The notes beneath the pieces were generated by a model. That model was not told the origin of the DNA. It saw nothing but the letters and a program-made list of their open reading frames with translations, and made no database searches. Position numbers and translations under genes: made by a program. Positions 1-13,069 of a stretch of DNA of 64,000 nucleotides are shown piece after piece. Numbering within the stretch: the stretch's first letter is position 1; every line of letters begins with the position of its first letter. Source of the stretch: Chrysomallon squamiferum (taxonomy: Eukaryota > Mollusca > Gastropoda > Neomphalida > Peltospiridae); NCBI GenBank assembly GCA_012295275.1, contig CM022671.1, positions 13,188,178-13,252,177 on the forward strand, read 5' to 3'.

Positions 1-250
1 ATTATCTCAGCTTTTGTAATACAAAGTACAATTTTCTTCCAAAAAACAACAAAGAAAAAGGTACTAAGACAGTGTTATGTAATGAGGTTTTTCTTCTAAC
101 TGCTAAATAATTCATAAATACAAAAGACTGGAAAACCAAAATAATGCAAAATAATATATTTTGTCCCCTTGAGCTCATTTTTTTATACCTATTTGTTGCT
201 GACAGGCAGACTTATTATCTTTGTATTTTTTAGTTACAAACTAAAACAAG

Positions 251-251
<1 letters not shown>

Positions 252-294
<43 letters not shown>
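252..294. repeat. (TG)n microsatellite
   Basis: An uninterrupted TG dinucleotide run of about 40 bases. It forces a Val-Cys repeat in the + frame that is not a protein. Confidence 0.97.
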
Positions 295-296
<2 letters not shown>

Positions 297-774
297 ATTT
301 TTACACCAGAGAGTTTCTCTGTTTCCTTTATACAGTAGTATCATTAACTACTAACATTGTGTCATGATCTAAGTCTATATTGGCTCACAGTCATTACTGT
401 TTCTGGAATTTTGCTCAAGGACTTTTTCTAATCAGTCCTACTCTACTAGGAATGTCTCATTGTTGCATAGATTTATAATCAGCAGTCTGCAGAAATGATG
501 TTCCTCATATTGTATCCATCCTTGCAGTCTGCACTACAAATAATTGTTTTTATATTCTGAATATTTAGCTGCAGTTTCATCACAATCTACTACAATATCT
601 CTCCCCGTTTCCTTCTTACTCTCTTCATTTGTTCCCTATCTATTTCTTAAGATTTTCTCTGCTGGATCTGTTTATTTGTCAATCTCTGTGTCTGTCTGCC
701 TGTCTATTCTAATGTTTCAGCTATGTCTGCATGTTACATTAATTGATAGTAAGACATTTGCTCACTGGACAGTT

Positions 775-830
775 AGTGTGTGTGTATGTATATATATATA
801 TATATATATATATTTATAATATATATTAAA
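775..830. repeat. (TG)n/(TA)n microsatellite
   Basis: A short TG run passes into an alternating TA run ending near 813, then degenerates. Confidence 0.93.
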
Positions 831-2214
831 GAGTTCTTATGAAATATATGGGATTAAAATGAATATTAACTGATATAATTAAGATTATTCACATACCAGT
901 TTCTTTCATCAGAATACATAATAAAATAATTACTGTCTAGAAAACATAATTAACCAAAGTCATAAAATGATTTGACATTGTTGTTCAAGCAAATGAAAGC
1001 TAGGGTTATTCTAATTGATGGGAAAATTTTAATCAAAGTCATTGAAACTCGCAGATTCCTTTGATATGTTCTCTATTCAAGTAACTCAAAGACTGTTCTT
1101 CTGACTAACTGTTTTTGAAATTCTCTGTTATATAAACTCAATTGGATTCACTCCAGGTTTGGATTGCTTTTGGAGTACTATATGGTCACAGATGCATTAG
1201 GACTTGAAATCATTCCTAAATTCTAAAGCAGTAAGATTATCAAGTCCAACAAAAGCAAAGACAAACTCTTCTACGGTGGTTACATGTATGTGCAGAAGAC
1301 CAAGAAAGACTGGTTCTCTGGGTTAGCCTCAAAGAATATTCCAATGGATGTACAGGTGCTCTGAATTACTTATGAGCATTCTAGATCATTTGTCAATCAC
1401 ATATGATGCATCAGTTTCAAGGAGGAGAGGACATGATATGGCTCCAGCAATGGGTGACCCGGCAGCATCAGAGGTTCCTCCAAACTTCTGCAATAGAATT
1501 TCTCTGGAAGAAATTTAGTTCAGTTGCTGTACTTGTTGTTTGTAGGTTGTTTATAATACGCGTAAGCTTCTGTTAAATGTGTAAACAAACTTTCATATGT
1601 GATATAATTTTCATTTGGTAATTGTCCATTTTTAAATGTTCTTTCTGTCAGTATCTGTTAAAGGGATAACTGATGAGCAAATATCTTGTGGACTAATGAC
1701 CAGTGATCAAATGCCTTGTGAGCATTTTCCTGGTACTGTCTAAAACTGGGTCCACAAACCTTTTAGACAATCAACCCCTTCATGGAATCCTTGATATCTC
1801 ATCAACCCCCAGACAGTTTCCAAGTATATTAGACAAACTGCATACCAAACTCTGCTTTCAATATACATCAGTATGGAAAACTGGATACCAAACCATGTGA
1901 AACTTGTTCTGTATCCCCTCCCCTTGTAAATATCTCTCATTAAATACTGGGAAATAAAAAGGAAAATAAGTTTACCTTTAATAATGTCGGAGGGGTTTCA
2001 TGATAGATAATAGCAGGCAGATGGACAAGTTGAACTTCACTGTTACCTATTCTTTGTGTTTGCACTATATCTGCATTATCCCTAGTTTTAATACCAAACC
2101 TAACATCAATAATAATAACAAGAGAGAATATTAAATAAACTAAAAATAAATTAAGATACTGTTCTGTTGAATTGGGTGATATCGTTAATGGGAAGGACGG
2201 GCATTGATATTTGG

Positions 2215-3434
2215 TAGGAAATTGGTGAATTTTAGTCACATTGCTCTTCCAGATTTAATTGTTCTTCAGATTTGTTAGAATTGCATTTATGTTGCTAAAA
2301 CCAGCTTCAACCATGTACAAACTTGGAAAAGCAAATAAAAATGAAAATTATAGTCTGATTTGGAAGCCTGTTAGTATTGTTTAGGCCTGTATAATTGTAA
2401 CATCTTTATATTGTACTTATTTCTGAACTTCATTACATAAAACAGATGGCCTTTACACATTTTCAACTCATCACATAGTAATGGGTCCATATATGTAAGA
2501 AATTCACAGTTAGCTATACAAATCAACAAGTCTTTGCAAGCTATCACCTCTTGACAGTGTGCAAGAATAATTGGTTCAAAGTCTCATCATTTATTTCACA
2601 TAATATTGCAAACAGTCATGAACTGAGAGGATGTGCTTTAAGTTTATTGATTGACCTCATAACACTTTTAAGGTATCATGCAGTTCACCAATAGGCATTG
2701 CAATAATATTCACAAGGGGAGATTGTGTTATTTCAAATAATCCTCCAAAGATATAAAATTGTTTTGCCTTTAACATCACCTTCAAGGTACTTATTAAACA
2801 AGAACTCATCAACAATACACTTTAGACTTGGCCTATAATACCTCACATAGACCATGAGATATTTGAACTGCCATAAGTTGATTCATTGATTTAAATAGAA
2901 AACTTGCAATGTTGAAGCTCAGAAGTCAAGGTTCTCTCAAAATCATTACAGTAGTATTTGCACTTAGTTGTATGCATTTTAAAAAAGGTTGAGAGTCTTT
3001 CTTCATAACATTTTCAATCACATCTTTAATTGCTTGGATTGTGATCTCTTCACCAAAATTATACATAATGTAAGATGTCTTCAATCCTCCTTTGTTATCA
3101 GATGTTTTAAAAACATGTCTTTAAATTTGGCGGATTTCTGATTTTTTCTTTCAACATCTAAAAATACAAAGTGAGATCTTTGTCAGAGTGAATCCTTTCA
3201 AGGTGGGGTCTTTCATCTTAGCAGGTTTCATGGCATCATTACTGAAAGTCTTTTTAACACTATAGGCATTAGTAAATGAAAGTATAAACCCAAATACTCT
3301 TGACTATTGTCTGCATTTCTTCTTAGCATTAGTAACCACATTGTGCTTACAAGAAATATTGCAAATTTTAACAGTAAACACACAGCTCTCAGTTCACTGA
3401 TCCACTCTGATAGCTGTGGGTGTTGAGTAACCAC
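2215..3434 (-). pseudogene. decayed hAT transposase, ZBED5/FAM200-like
   Basis: Read on the - strand, the region carries the landmarks of a ZBED5-type hAT transposase in the right order, but with many stops and frame changes. Near 3230 is the end of the BED zinc finger (SNDAMKPAKMKD). Near 2890 is the start of the RNase H-like catalytic core (LQHCKFSI followed by NESTYGSS). Near 2720 is PLVNIIAMPIG, where the family has a -NI--VATDGA- motif; the catalytic Asp block itself appears lost. Near 2620 is HDCLQYY, and near 2320 the C-terminal dimerisation block (FPSLYMVEAGFSNINA). A working protein is about 600 residues, so this one is also internally shortened. It cannot encode an active enzyme. 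It lies antisense to the host gene, inside an intron. Confidence 0.8.
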
Positions 3435-3539
3435 TGGCTTTCTCTGGGCTGGTTGGCACTGTAGGATACAAGATGATGAGCCAGGAAAATCAGCTTAGTG
3501 TTGCCACAACACAGATTTTCATTACATGCCTGAAAATAA

Positions 3540-5530
3540 AGTTATGGCAAAGCTAAAATGTTTTAAAATGTTACAAGACTACAAACCTAATGATGAATAA
3601 TATAGTTAATATGTTTATCAAATATTTCAAAAATAGAAACCTGAGCAAAGAATGTTTACATCAATTCATTTATATGAAAACAGGTATTATAATAGTCCAT
3701 TACCTTGTATTTTCAACTAATGATAAATTATTATAGCTATATTATTATCATTATATTTCACTAAAGTTTAATTAGAATATAAAATAAATAGACAAATATT
3801 AAAATATATAAAAATTAAAAATGTTTAACAGCAAGTTATATTTTTATTTCTTATTCAGATGTCGGCATTTAACATAAAAAATTGTTGACCACACTTACTT
3901 AATCAAAACCAATTTTTTTGTATTTAAAACAATATGAAAATTTAATTTAAAAAAAATAAAAAATAAAAATAAATACAGTCCAGAAAATTAGACAAAACCT
4001 AAATCATTAAGAGGTTCTAAATTTAAAAAACCCAGATCTACACATCAAATTTACTTTATAATTTTTTCATCTCTAACATTTCTATTACTTTTGTGTATCA
4101 CAGTTTCCTGAGACCTAATTACCAAACATGAAAGACATTTGGAAGTGGAAAGTAGTGATGAACTGACAGTTTTCTGACAATATAACTCTAGGTATTTGGC
4201 TTGAACTTCACTTCAAAAAGATTTGAATTCAAGTCCAAATGAAAGAAATAAATGGCTTGGTGCAACAAGAAAATGTAACTGGAATTTTTAATCCCATGTT
4301 GATGCCTTCACAAATTAACTTAGCTTGTGCTTATGTTATTTTTGTCTTTTTTGAGATCAAGGTGTATTTGCACAGTGGATCTATTGTTTCTTTAATTTAC
4401 CATACCAGTATGACAACTTGTTTATGTATCTAGAAATACAAATTTACAAATCAGGGACATATTAGAATATACTAGGCCTCATTTATAAAGCCTGTTTTGT
4501 TTGTTATTTTGGATTTTTTAAGCATTGAAAATAGTTAAAATAATATGGATTTAAGATTAAAACAGGTTTTTTATGACAACTCATTTATCTATATTTTTAA
4601 ACCTATTAAGAAAGATCTAAAATCTAGCATCAGAACACATAGGGCCAAATAATTTGACGCTTTTTTTTCTTAAAAGCAAATGTTTAAATATTTAATATGT
4701 TAGTTACATACATGTCAGTCTTAAACAATCAATCTCCATCAGTTTAGGAGCATATTTGTAAAATATAATTAGCTTTGTATTACATGTATTTGGGAAATAA
4801 TGGGTCTAAAGGAATACTTGCATTTGTCCTGAGCATATAAAAAATTGAATTAAGAGATTCAACAACTCGTGAATTTATAGCAATATCTATCTTCTTGTAC
4901 AAGTTTTTCTTACTGATCTGGTATGTATTATCTTTCCATGTCACCACAGCAGTGATGATAATGTTGATAATTAGTTGAGGTGAATTCTGGAAGATGGAAA
5001 TCTTTATAGAAAGGATTATAGAATTAACATGTGTTTACTGATACCTCTTCAGCTTTTCTTATTATCTCTTGGTCATAATGATGCGATGATAGAGGAATAA
5101 CATGCTATCACCATATGGACTTCTCGTTTCTTTTAGCATCAGTATATTTGTTTTATCTAATTCTCAGAAAATTACTAACCATGACCCTTGATAAATCATT
5201 TGGGGAATGTTGGCTGGAATAGGATGTGTATGTGTGTGTTATGAAAAACTGACCAAAGATTTTGTGTTAATTCCACAGAGAAATAACCCACCAACCCACA
5301 CACAAAACTAGCACAATTAAGAAGCCACAGCTTCTAAGATAAAAACAAGACTTAATAAAAGAAATTCTGTTCACAATCTTGTGTTTTTAAAGTTTACAAT
5401 ATTTGGAGTGATTCCTTAACAAATATTTACACTATTTGTTTAAATTCTAAATTGTAAATATTATAATTAAGGGCAGCAGAGGTCTGCAATTTTATCTAGT
5501 TTTTCATTGGCTTTTTTTTTCCACATAATA
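3540..5530. other. intronic DNA, nothing recognised
   Basis: Strongly AT-rich, with short A- and T-rich runs (for example 3940-3975). The small + frame at 4239-4433 has no recognisable domain or splice context. Confidence 0.5.
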
Positions 5531-5532
5531 TA

Positions 5533-6243
5533 CAGTGATATCTCGACTTATGAGAGCCCCAACTTATGAGTTTTTTGAGTTATGAGCAGTCACCCAGTCA
5601 ATTTTTTGCTTTGAGTTGTGATACAAAATCCCAACTATGAGTGAGGTCAGATATGCCGCTGCTAGTTGGTGCAACGAACAGCACAACATCTGGCCAGCAT
5701 ACTGTATCTCACTCGTTTACTTCACGTTACCTTGTGGCGGAAGCATCTCTGTTGTTTTGTCTTTTTTCTGACCATGTATCCTAAGAAAGTGAGTGCAAAG
5801 GACAGTGCAGGAAAGAAGAAGTGATCGATGTCCATTGAATTAAAGCTTGAATTCATAGAAAAACATGACTGAGGTGTGCATGTAGTCGACACGTATGAGC
5901 ATATAGTACTTCCATGATATGTACCATACTGAAGCAGAAGGAGTTGATAAAGGCTGTAATTCCAGCCAAAGGTGTTAAAATAATTGGCCTGATCTCCCAA
6001 GATAAATACATTTTACAAAACCAATTTATTACTTTACATTCTCTTTTATTTTTTATTTTTTTTTTCAATATTTTTCATTTATAAACACATTGTAAAAAAA
6101 AAAAAAAAAAAAAAATGGAAATGGGTTTATTTTGGGAATGGATTAATATTATTTCAATTAATTTCATTTGGGAAAATTGATTTGATATACGAGTAAATTG
6201 AATTACGAGCTCAGTCATGGAACAAATTAAACTCGTAAGTCAT
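5533..6243 (+). mobile_element. pogo/Tigger-like DNA transposon remnant, internally deleted
   Basis: The left end begins TA then CAGTGATATCTCGACTTATG, the classic pogo/Tigger terminal form with a TA target. The right end has the matching inverted form (AAACTCGTAAGTCA) and then dissolves into a TA microsatellite. Inside, a + frame from ATG 5774 gives a basic start (KKVSAKDSAGKKK), a stop, then MSIELKLEFIEKHD and VVDTYEHI. This is the first helix-turn-helix of the CENP-B-type domain that Tigger transposases use to bind their ends. Four or more stops and a frame change near 5950 break it, and the DDE catalytic part is absent. A poly-A run (6093-6114) sits in the middle. At about 710 bases it would depend on a full-length relative to move. 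Confidence 0.82.
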
Positions 6244-6260
6244 ATATATATATATATATG

Positions 6261-6292
<32 letters not shown>

Positions 6293-6325
6293 TGTATGTA
6301 TACACACACACACATATATATATAT
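6241..6325. repeat. (TA)n/(TG)n/(CA)n compound microsatellite
   Basis: TA, TATG, TG, TA and then CA and TA runs follow each other directly, forming an imperfect palindrome. The run has eroded the right end of the preceding Tigger-like element. Confidence 0.93.
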
Positions 6326-9300
6326 TGTAACTAATTTTCATGCTATTTAGAGACTTCTGTTTTTAAATAAAATTCTACTAAATTTTTATCATCTACTTTC
6401 TTCAATTTATTATTTATATAGGTTGTATTACAAATTATATAGTGTTTTTTCTAAAAACGTTTTCACAATTTTCACTTTATTTTTTAGACTATGAAGAAAT
6501 TATCTGCAACATCTTTCCTTAAGTATCTAAATAGAATGAAAATAAATACTACAAATTAAACATTTGTTGTATTATTCATGATAAATAAATTTCTTTTTTC
6601 AAACTTAATCATGCTAAATATGATAACAATCGTTACAGGGAATATTTATAATTCATATATCAGTTTTAAATTTATTATCCACAAAGAGAGCATATAAAGA
6701 ACACTGTTGATGGAACTTAGGATATAACAGTAGCACGTTTTAAAAATTGCTAAAATAAATTCACCAGAAGAATAAAATTAAACTTTATTAATAAATTTCT
6801 ATCTTGCTGGTTATGTTTTCAACTAAAATGTCAGAATGACCTGCAGATCAAAGAGCTTGCTTTTGTGTTTTAATATGTTGTAGTAGAGAGAACTGTATTA
6901 ATACTGATGAACTGCAAGGTGCTTAGATAATGGCTGTCTGCAGGCAACGGTTCAGATCATTGAACTGCATGCATGGATTGTTGTTCAGAATAAGAAAATG
7001 TAAACATTTTATATTTTTATGATATTTTTGTTTTTCTCTATGCTTTTAAATAATTCATTAGTTACTTTTATTACTTTTTACTTTTACTATCATCTTTTTT
7101 GTGCACAATAGATTTTGGAAATAGTGATTTTAATTTGTTATAAAGATCATTACTATATATATATATACACACATACACAGTGGGACCTTCACTTATGAGT
7201 TTAATTCGTTCCGTGACCAATCTCATATCTCAGTATGCTCATATATCAAGAGAGTGTCTTTAGCAGACAGTATGTGATTTAAATCTGTTTTTGTTAAACA
7301 GTGTCTAGACATATTTAAAAAATATTATTCTATTCAGTTTTAACCTAATCCTCTGAATCAACCTTTATAATGTCTGAATGTTTTTTATTAGATTTTTCTT
7401 CTTCAGTTGACTCCCTCCCAGACATCAGAGTATATGAATTTTGCAAATACAGTGACATCATATTTTTTATTTTATGACTGCATTCTGTAACAAAGTGAAG
7501 CATTTGGTTGGTCACTGGCAAACATTCCAATGAAAAAGATAAAAAATAAGTGTTACCAAGCAATTACTAAAACTCTTACTCTCTCTCCCTGGAGGCAGAA
7601 TGATCTTTATTGTATAGCATCAAACTATAGTTACTGCCAAATGAAGCATTTATTTCTTTTTTTTCATATTCCACACTATCACCCTTGGTTGTATCAGTTC
7701 TTGAGTTTAGGTTATCTAGTGAAATATAACTGCTTCTAGTTTTTTTATATGGGAGGTTTATACTGAAAAAATATAAAATGCAATTTAAACAACAAAAACC
7801 CACATGTAAAACAGAAATAGAATTCAGAGTTTAGATTTAGTTCTACGCTAACTTACACGGTCTATCAGTTAAGAAATACTTAAATATAGTCATTTAAGAC
7901 AAAATTTATTTATCCTAATTTGCACATTAAAAACCCTTATAAATACTCCTTAAGGCTTTACTAATTGTTTTGAGTGAGTTTATAAGTGTCAAAATAAGAT
8001 AAAAAGTTTGTTTAATTTGATGTTTTGGACACACAGGTAAAACCTAGTACACTGTTCCATAAGTGTTGGGATCTGTTATATGGATCTTGAACAGAAATTC
8101 TATACATTTGCAAATCACTTTTAATTGGTATTTCAGAATTTAATTTTTTTTCTTTCATTATTTTTAAGAATTTTTTTTTGATTTTTAAAAAATAATTGTC
8201 ATACAGTTTCAATTGTATTTACATACGTTTCATATAAAAATGATTTCAAGATTATTTTTATGATTATGTATAATTCAATGTGTGCATGCTGCTTGCATCA
8301 ACCAGTTCCTGGTGGCAGAAATAAGAAAAAATTGTGAGCATACAGTTGGAAGCACTTACATAAACAGGAAAAAGATAAGATAATCAGAAACCCAGAACAA
8401 GAAATTGCTTTACCTTGCAGCTGTAACTGTTTCACATACTCATAGATATAGGCCTTTTTTCAGATTGAACAGCTTTAATAAGCGATAAAACAAATCATAT
8501 CTACAGATACTATATATGGAAGATAAATATTCTTTTATAATAGTTATGCGTACTTTTGTCTAAGGAAGTTTTTATTTAAATCTACTTTCATTAGCATTGC
8601 TGAAAAAGATATATGTACAAATTATTTTTTATCACTGAAAAAATTTGAAGAAAACATATTATTTTACCTGATTAAAGCTTTACTGGAATCTGATTAGCTT
8701 CAGTAAAAGTTTGACAGATATTTACCTTTTTCCCAGAATTATTAAAATCATTACAAAACATTTTTTAATCCTTGTCATTTAAAGACTCCTTTCTGTATGG
8801 AATTTGTATATTAAAACAATTATTAGAACATTTTGAATCCTATTATTTGTCTTCATACATACATTTATGTCCATGTATATTATAAAAGAAAGGAATATCT
8901 ATGCCTCTATTCACTGGGTTTTTAACTTAGCAGTAAGGGGTCTTTAATATGCACCTTGCTTTACACAGGAAAGTGTTTGGTTAAATGTTTGTGGTTCTGA
9001 ACTTAGCTGCATACAAAGACCATTGAGGTTTGTTTACATCTGTGTTCTGTACTCATACTCATCTCTGAATAATACTTGCTTTACCTATTATAGATCAAAT
9101 GTAGCCTGGCTTGCTATCAGCTGTGTCAAAAGTGAAAAATTAATTTTGATTCCATGAATGTAGCAGGCTTTAATTGGTTGTTTCAGACCATACTATCATA
9201 GCTGTTAAGATAGCCATGGATGCCAGTGTAATAAATTGAGTAGCCAAACAGATTACTGAAATATTGGATTGTCTGATTCCCCCCTCAGCCCTGAAGCTGC

Positions 9301-9710
9301 CTGTTCAGCTTGATTTTTTTTGTGCTCTTCTTGGCAATTGCACATCAATATTCCCACAAAGAGGAGTCATTGCACATTGGTGTCAGGAGTGATATCTCCA
9401 GCCTCAACCAATTGCTTTCTTTGTGCAACAGCTATTGTTCAGGAATGGTGAATATATGACTGTGATAATGAGAAAAAAACCTAACCTACATGTAGTTTTA
9501 GGTTGAAATTTGGATTACATCAATGTCAGACCAATCTCAAGTGAAATATAATTCATGTTTGTCTGTTTCTGTATATTTTCTGCAGTTTTTCTTTGTTGTT
9601 TTTCCAGCTTTATTAAATGTGTATCTAATTTTGATTGAAATGTGTATTATTACATCAATGTCAAAACTAAAAATCTAATTCATAACAGTCAGTTTTTGTA
9701 TATCTTTCAG
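6326..9710. other. intronic DNA upstream of the 9711 exon
   Basis: Mostly AT-rich filler with the small Tigger-like fragment noted separately. The overlapping short frames at 7345-7803 on both strands and at 8012-8212 have no recognisable domains. From about 8930 to 9450 the sequence is less AT-rich and less repetitive than its surroundings; see findings. Confidence 0.5.
7178..7260 (+). mobile_element. pogo/Tigger-like terminal fragment
   Basis: CAGTGGGACCTTCACTTATG directly follows a short TA/CA run, and GTTCCGTGACC follows it, as in many Tigger subterminal regions. No transposase piece or partner end was found nearby, so this is probably a solitary or badly eroded end. Confidence 0.5.
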
Positions 9711-9849
9711 TCTCTACCAGCCAGCCTCTCGAAGACCTGTGGCATTTTCCCCAAGTGCTGAGATGGGCTTGACTGACATTGAAATGGCACACAATATAGA
9801 ATTGGATGACCCGTACTTTGATGATCGACAGTATGAGATGGAGTATGAG
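9711..9849 (+). CDS. PDZRN3/PDZRN4-like gene, exon of the acidic linker before the second PDZ domain
   Basis: The exon is 139 bases. It has a clear acceptor (TATCTTTCAG before base 9711) and a strong donor (GAG then GTAAGA at 9850). The first base completes a split codon, and 46 codons then read open, starting LYQPASRRPVAF. The last third is acidic and tyrosine-rich (DDPYFDDRQYEMEYE). From memory, vertebrate PDZRN3 has a similar Asp/Glu/Tyr-rich stretch just before its second PDZ domain. The exon ends in phase 0, which fits the next exon at 28592. The protein is expected to be a cytoplasmic, membrane-associated RING E3 ubiquitin ligase scaffold. The linker may be a flexible spacer or phosphorylation region; that is inference. 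The other reading frames hit stops early. The upstream exon lies before the window start or was not recognised. Confidence 0.82.
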
Positions 9850-12839
9850 GTAAGATCAATTAAAAAAAATAATAATAATTAATATTTAAAATATATTTTT
9901 CTACATTAATATTTCCTCATTAAATCTTTGAAACAGCATTGTGAAATAATTAATTTTCAGTTCTGTGCACTAGACTCAGGATGTTACCTTCATTTCATTT
10001 TAGGGTCAGACATAACCACACTATAACTATTCACACAAGGAAAGAAAACCAAGTTTGTCTAGCCATAGATAGATAAATAACAATAATTTGATTCTGAAAT
10101 GCAATCCAACATATTATTAATATAGATGTGTTCTGATAGGAGTGTATAAAATCATATTGTAAGCTTGTGTTGAATTTTCTGATCTTAATACTACACAGTC
10201 ATATAACCACCTATAGCTATTTCTCTGATCAGAATCAAACTATTCTCATCAGTATGAATATTCAAATATTTGTATTTAATACTGTAATCAACTCAGTACA
10301 TTAATGTTTATATATCAATATGTAAATACAAAATTCAACTTAGATTTTTCAAACTGTTTAACCTAGTTTTTAAAAATGGTTTAACATGAGATAATATTTA
10401 AATTTTTTATTAACTCTGATAGTGGCAGAACAAAGATAAAAGCCTAATTATAATAAAATGATAATTATTTCTTCTACATTTAAAAGCATATTCACTAATC
10501 TTCTACAAATGCAGCTATCTAACATTTATGGATAATTCTCAACTAGGGTAAATATTTGCAGTGGCTGCACAGTATGAAAACACTCAGCTAGTAATGTTAT
10601 ACATTAACATTTTTGAACTTCACTAGTTTTAAACAAATGGCTTCAGTTACATCACCACAGTGCTTTTCCTCAGCTCACGTTGGACTAATAAAATGATACA
10701 CATCTGTTTTAATCATTAAAAACATAAAGTATGAGTTTCAAAACAATTATTGAAAAATACTTGAAATTACTTTAAATCTTTGTGTATTAAAATAAAATAA
10801 AGTGATTATTTAATTTCAATATTGTATAGGATAGGACAAAATGAAAGTGTGTGTGTATGTAGTTGTAGATGCATATGCATGTATGTTTGTTTGAGATGCA
10901 TATGTAAATGGATTTAGACTGATGTTCTTACTTAATGGTCATAAATGACTTAAAGGTAAAGTTGTACAATAAACCTAGTACAAAAGAAAACCAGAAAAAC
11001 AAAAACCCGACACTTATACATGATTTACCTCCATTCTTAATCCCATTGCAGTGCTTCTGAATAATTTATTCACAGCATGCTTTTCATCTTCCCTAACTGA
11101 ACTGCATTTGCTATGAAACACTTTATTCAACATGACAACTAAATTTGATCATGATGAGTTTCATGCTAAGGAGTTTCATACTAAGATGAAAATGAGAAAG
11201 GAAAAACACAACAAATGTATAATTTTATTTGTGTCAAATTAATCAGAATATTCTTTTTCCATACTGTCAGTCATCCGTTGGGCAATGGATTCATAATTGT
11301 AAGTGTTAATTTGCTGTATTTGTCAAGATTAGATGGGAAAGGGATGCCAGTCTTTCTAGTCATCTTATATTTTGGAAAATGAGAATACAACTCTTCCTTC
11401 ACCAGCAAATTTTTTTGTTATATGAAAATTAAAAAAATATATATTTTGCATGATTTGGAGTGTAAATGATTTATTTACATATTTAATGGAGGAATTGCAT
11501 ATGTTGTCATACTGATAGAGAAAGATTTTTGTGTAGGACCCTGTAAATGTATACAATTAATTGACTGATATGTTTTTTGCAGTTAAATCATAGGGAAGGA
11601 ACCTTCCTTTTTTTTTTTTTTTTTTTTTTTTATCATATAGCAATCAGATTTTTAATACTGATTTGATGTGTAATTTAATTTTCATTTGATTTGTATCTAT
11701 GTTTGTGGAAAGAAAGAGGATGTTATTTACTCACAGAAAAAACCACATGTTAATGTGTTACCTTTTTATTTTATTTCTTTACCATAGCACACCTTGAAAA
11801 AAACGCAATATTTTTGTTTTATTATTCTGTCATATTTAGTTCCTACACTTGCCATTCATTGTACTGGTAGATCGGTTTTATGAAAGTTAAGTAAATATAT
11901 TTTTATAACTTTAAACCTGCCTCAACTGAGCTTATTTCTTCCTGGATGGGCTCAGTAAATGATATGGGAGATTTTCTGGGAAACTGGACTTCATAGTTCC
12001 CATTATCATCTTTGGTTCTGTGATTGCACCAATGTAGTGAACAGTGCTCTTCATTAGTTCTGCTGAGAAGAGACCTCTGTCTGTCTTCCATTCTTTTTTT
12101 CTATGCATTCTTTTTACACCAGATACAGCACTTTAGTCTATCAGAAGAAAAGTAATACTAGTAATTAATTATCTATCAACTAACATTAATTTTATAGCTA
12201 TATAATCCTTTGAAATGCAATGGGATCCAGTCAGCCACCTGCCCATGGGAACCGATAGAAAATGGCTCATTGGTCCCCAACACCACTTTCATTATGCTAG
12301 CCCAGTGTACCAGAGACCAACCATATGGCTGATCAACCTAGAAGTCAAAGGAAATTACTACCAAAAAATACAAACCTTTACAGGATCTATGAAAGAAATA
12401 TGTATTATCAACAAAAGACAAACAAATTACTCAAGGTAGTCAAAAACCTACTTTTTAACTGACATGTTGATGGACTGCTCCAAAGCTCTCTAAACAATGT
12501 GGGTGAAGGTCACATGTATAGTAGTGATGGAGGATAGATATCACTATCATTTTGCAGTCACAAGCTTATGGGCTCAAAGGTCCTCAGTTTCCCCATTATT
12601 ATTTGGACATTTTTTCGGAAAAAAGTTTGCCACTGGTGACTTTGGCATTGTTTGAGATTATAACAGGCAGATGGTTAGAAGAAACACACATTGCCATCTG
12701 CTGGATAAAGAGCAGAAGGAATTGTTGGAACTAATATTTCCATATATTGCAACCTAATTATTAGAGGATATGCCAGTCATTATGATTTTTTCTCCCATCT
12801 TAGCAATGGATGTCTATCACTGGTTGACTGGTTAAGAAC
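9850..12839. other. start of an 18.7 kb intron
   Basis: AT-rich, with a poly-T run at 11608-11631. One - strand frame at 11903-12091 (62 codons, mostly polar, containing NYEVQFPRKSP) is of better quality than the random frames around it, but I cannot name it. The + frame at 12215-12439 is also unrecognised. Confidence 0.5.
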
Positions 12840-13069
12840 GGTGTCTTCCCATTTGGTAGAATTCCCAGTTCGTATAATTCCCATTTCGTAGAAAAAGCTG
12901 GTCTACCGCAATACTGATTACCTCTGTATATAATGAACTTGGCCTGTGCATACATCTGGTTTCTTTCTAACATTCAGAGGGGGAGCGCACTGTTCCTAAA
13001 TCGATTATGTAACTTCAACCGAAAGCAGAATAAGCGTTCACTGCTCATTTGTTGTAGATTTGTAACTTT

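Larger units (their letters stand above)
1..2209. other. intronic DNA before the first visible exon; microsatellites
   Basis: This is AT-rich sequence with no exon I can support. It holds a long TG run near 252-294 and a TG/TA run at 775-830; short open frames over these are repeat artefacts. At about 1735-1810, read on the - strand, there is a short GC-richer stretch resembling the subterminal part of hAT elements. It could be the outer edge of the hAT remnant that follows; weak evidence. Confidence 0.5.

Noticed and set aside
169-819. Two + frames with Val-Cys and Tyr-Ile runs
   Set aside because: They owe their length to TG and TA repeats.
9270-9450. Possible extra exon just before the 9711 exon
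   Set aside because: All frames on both strands are short or stop-containing and no family segment matches.
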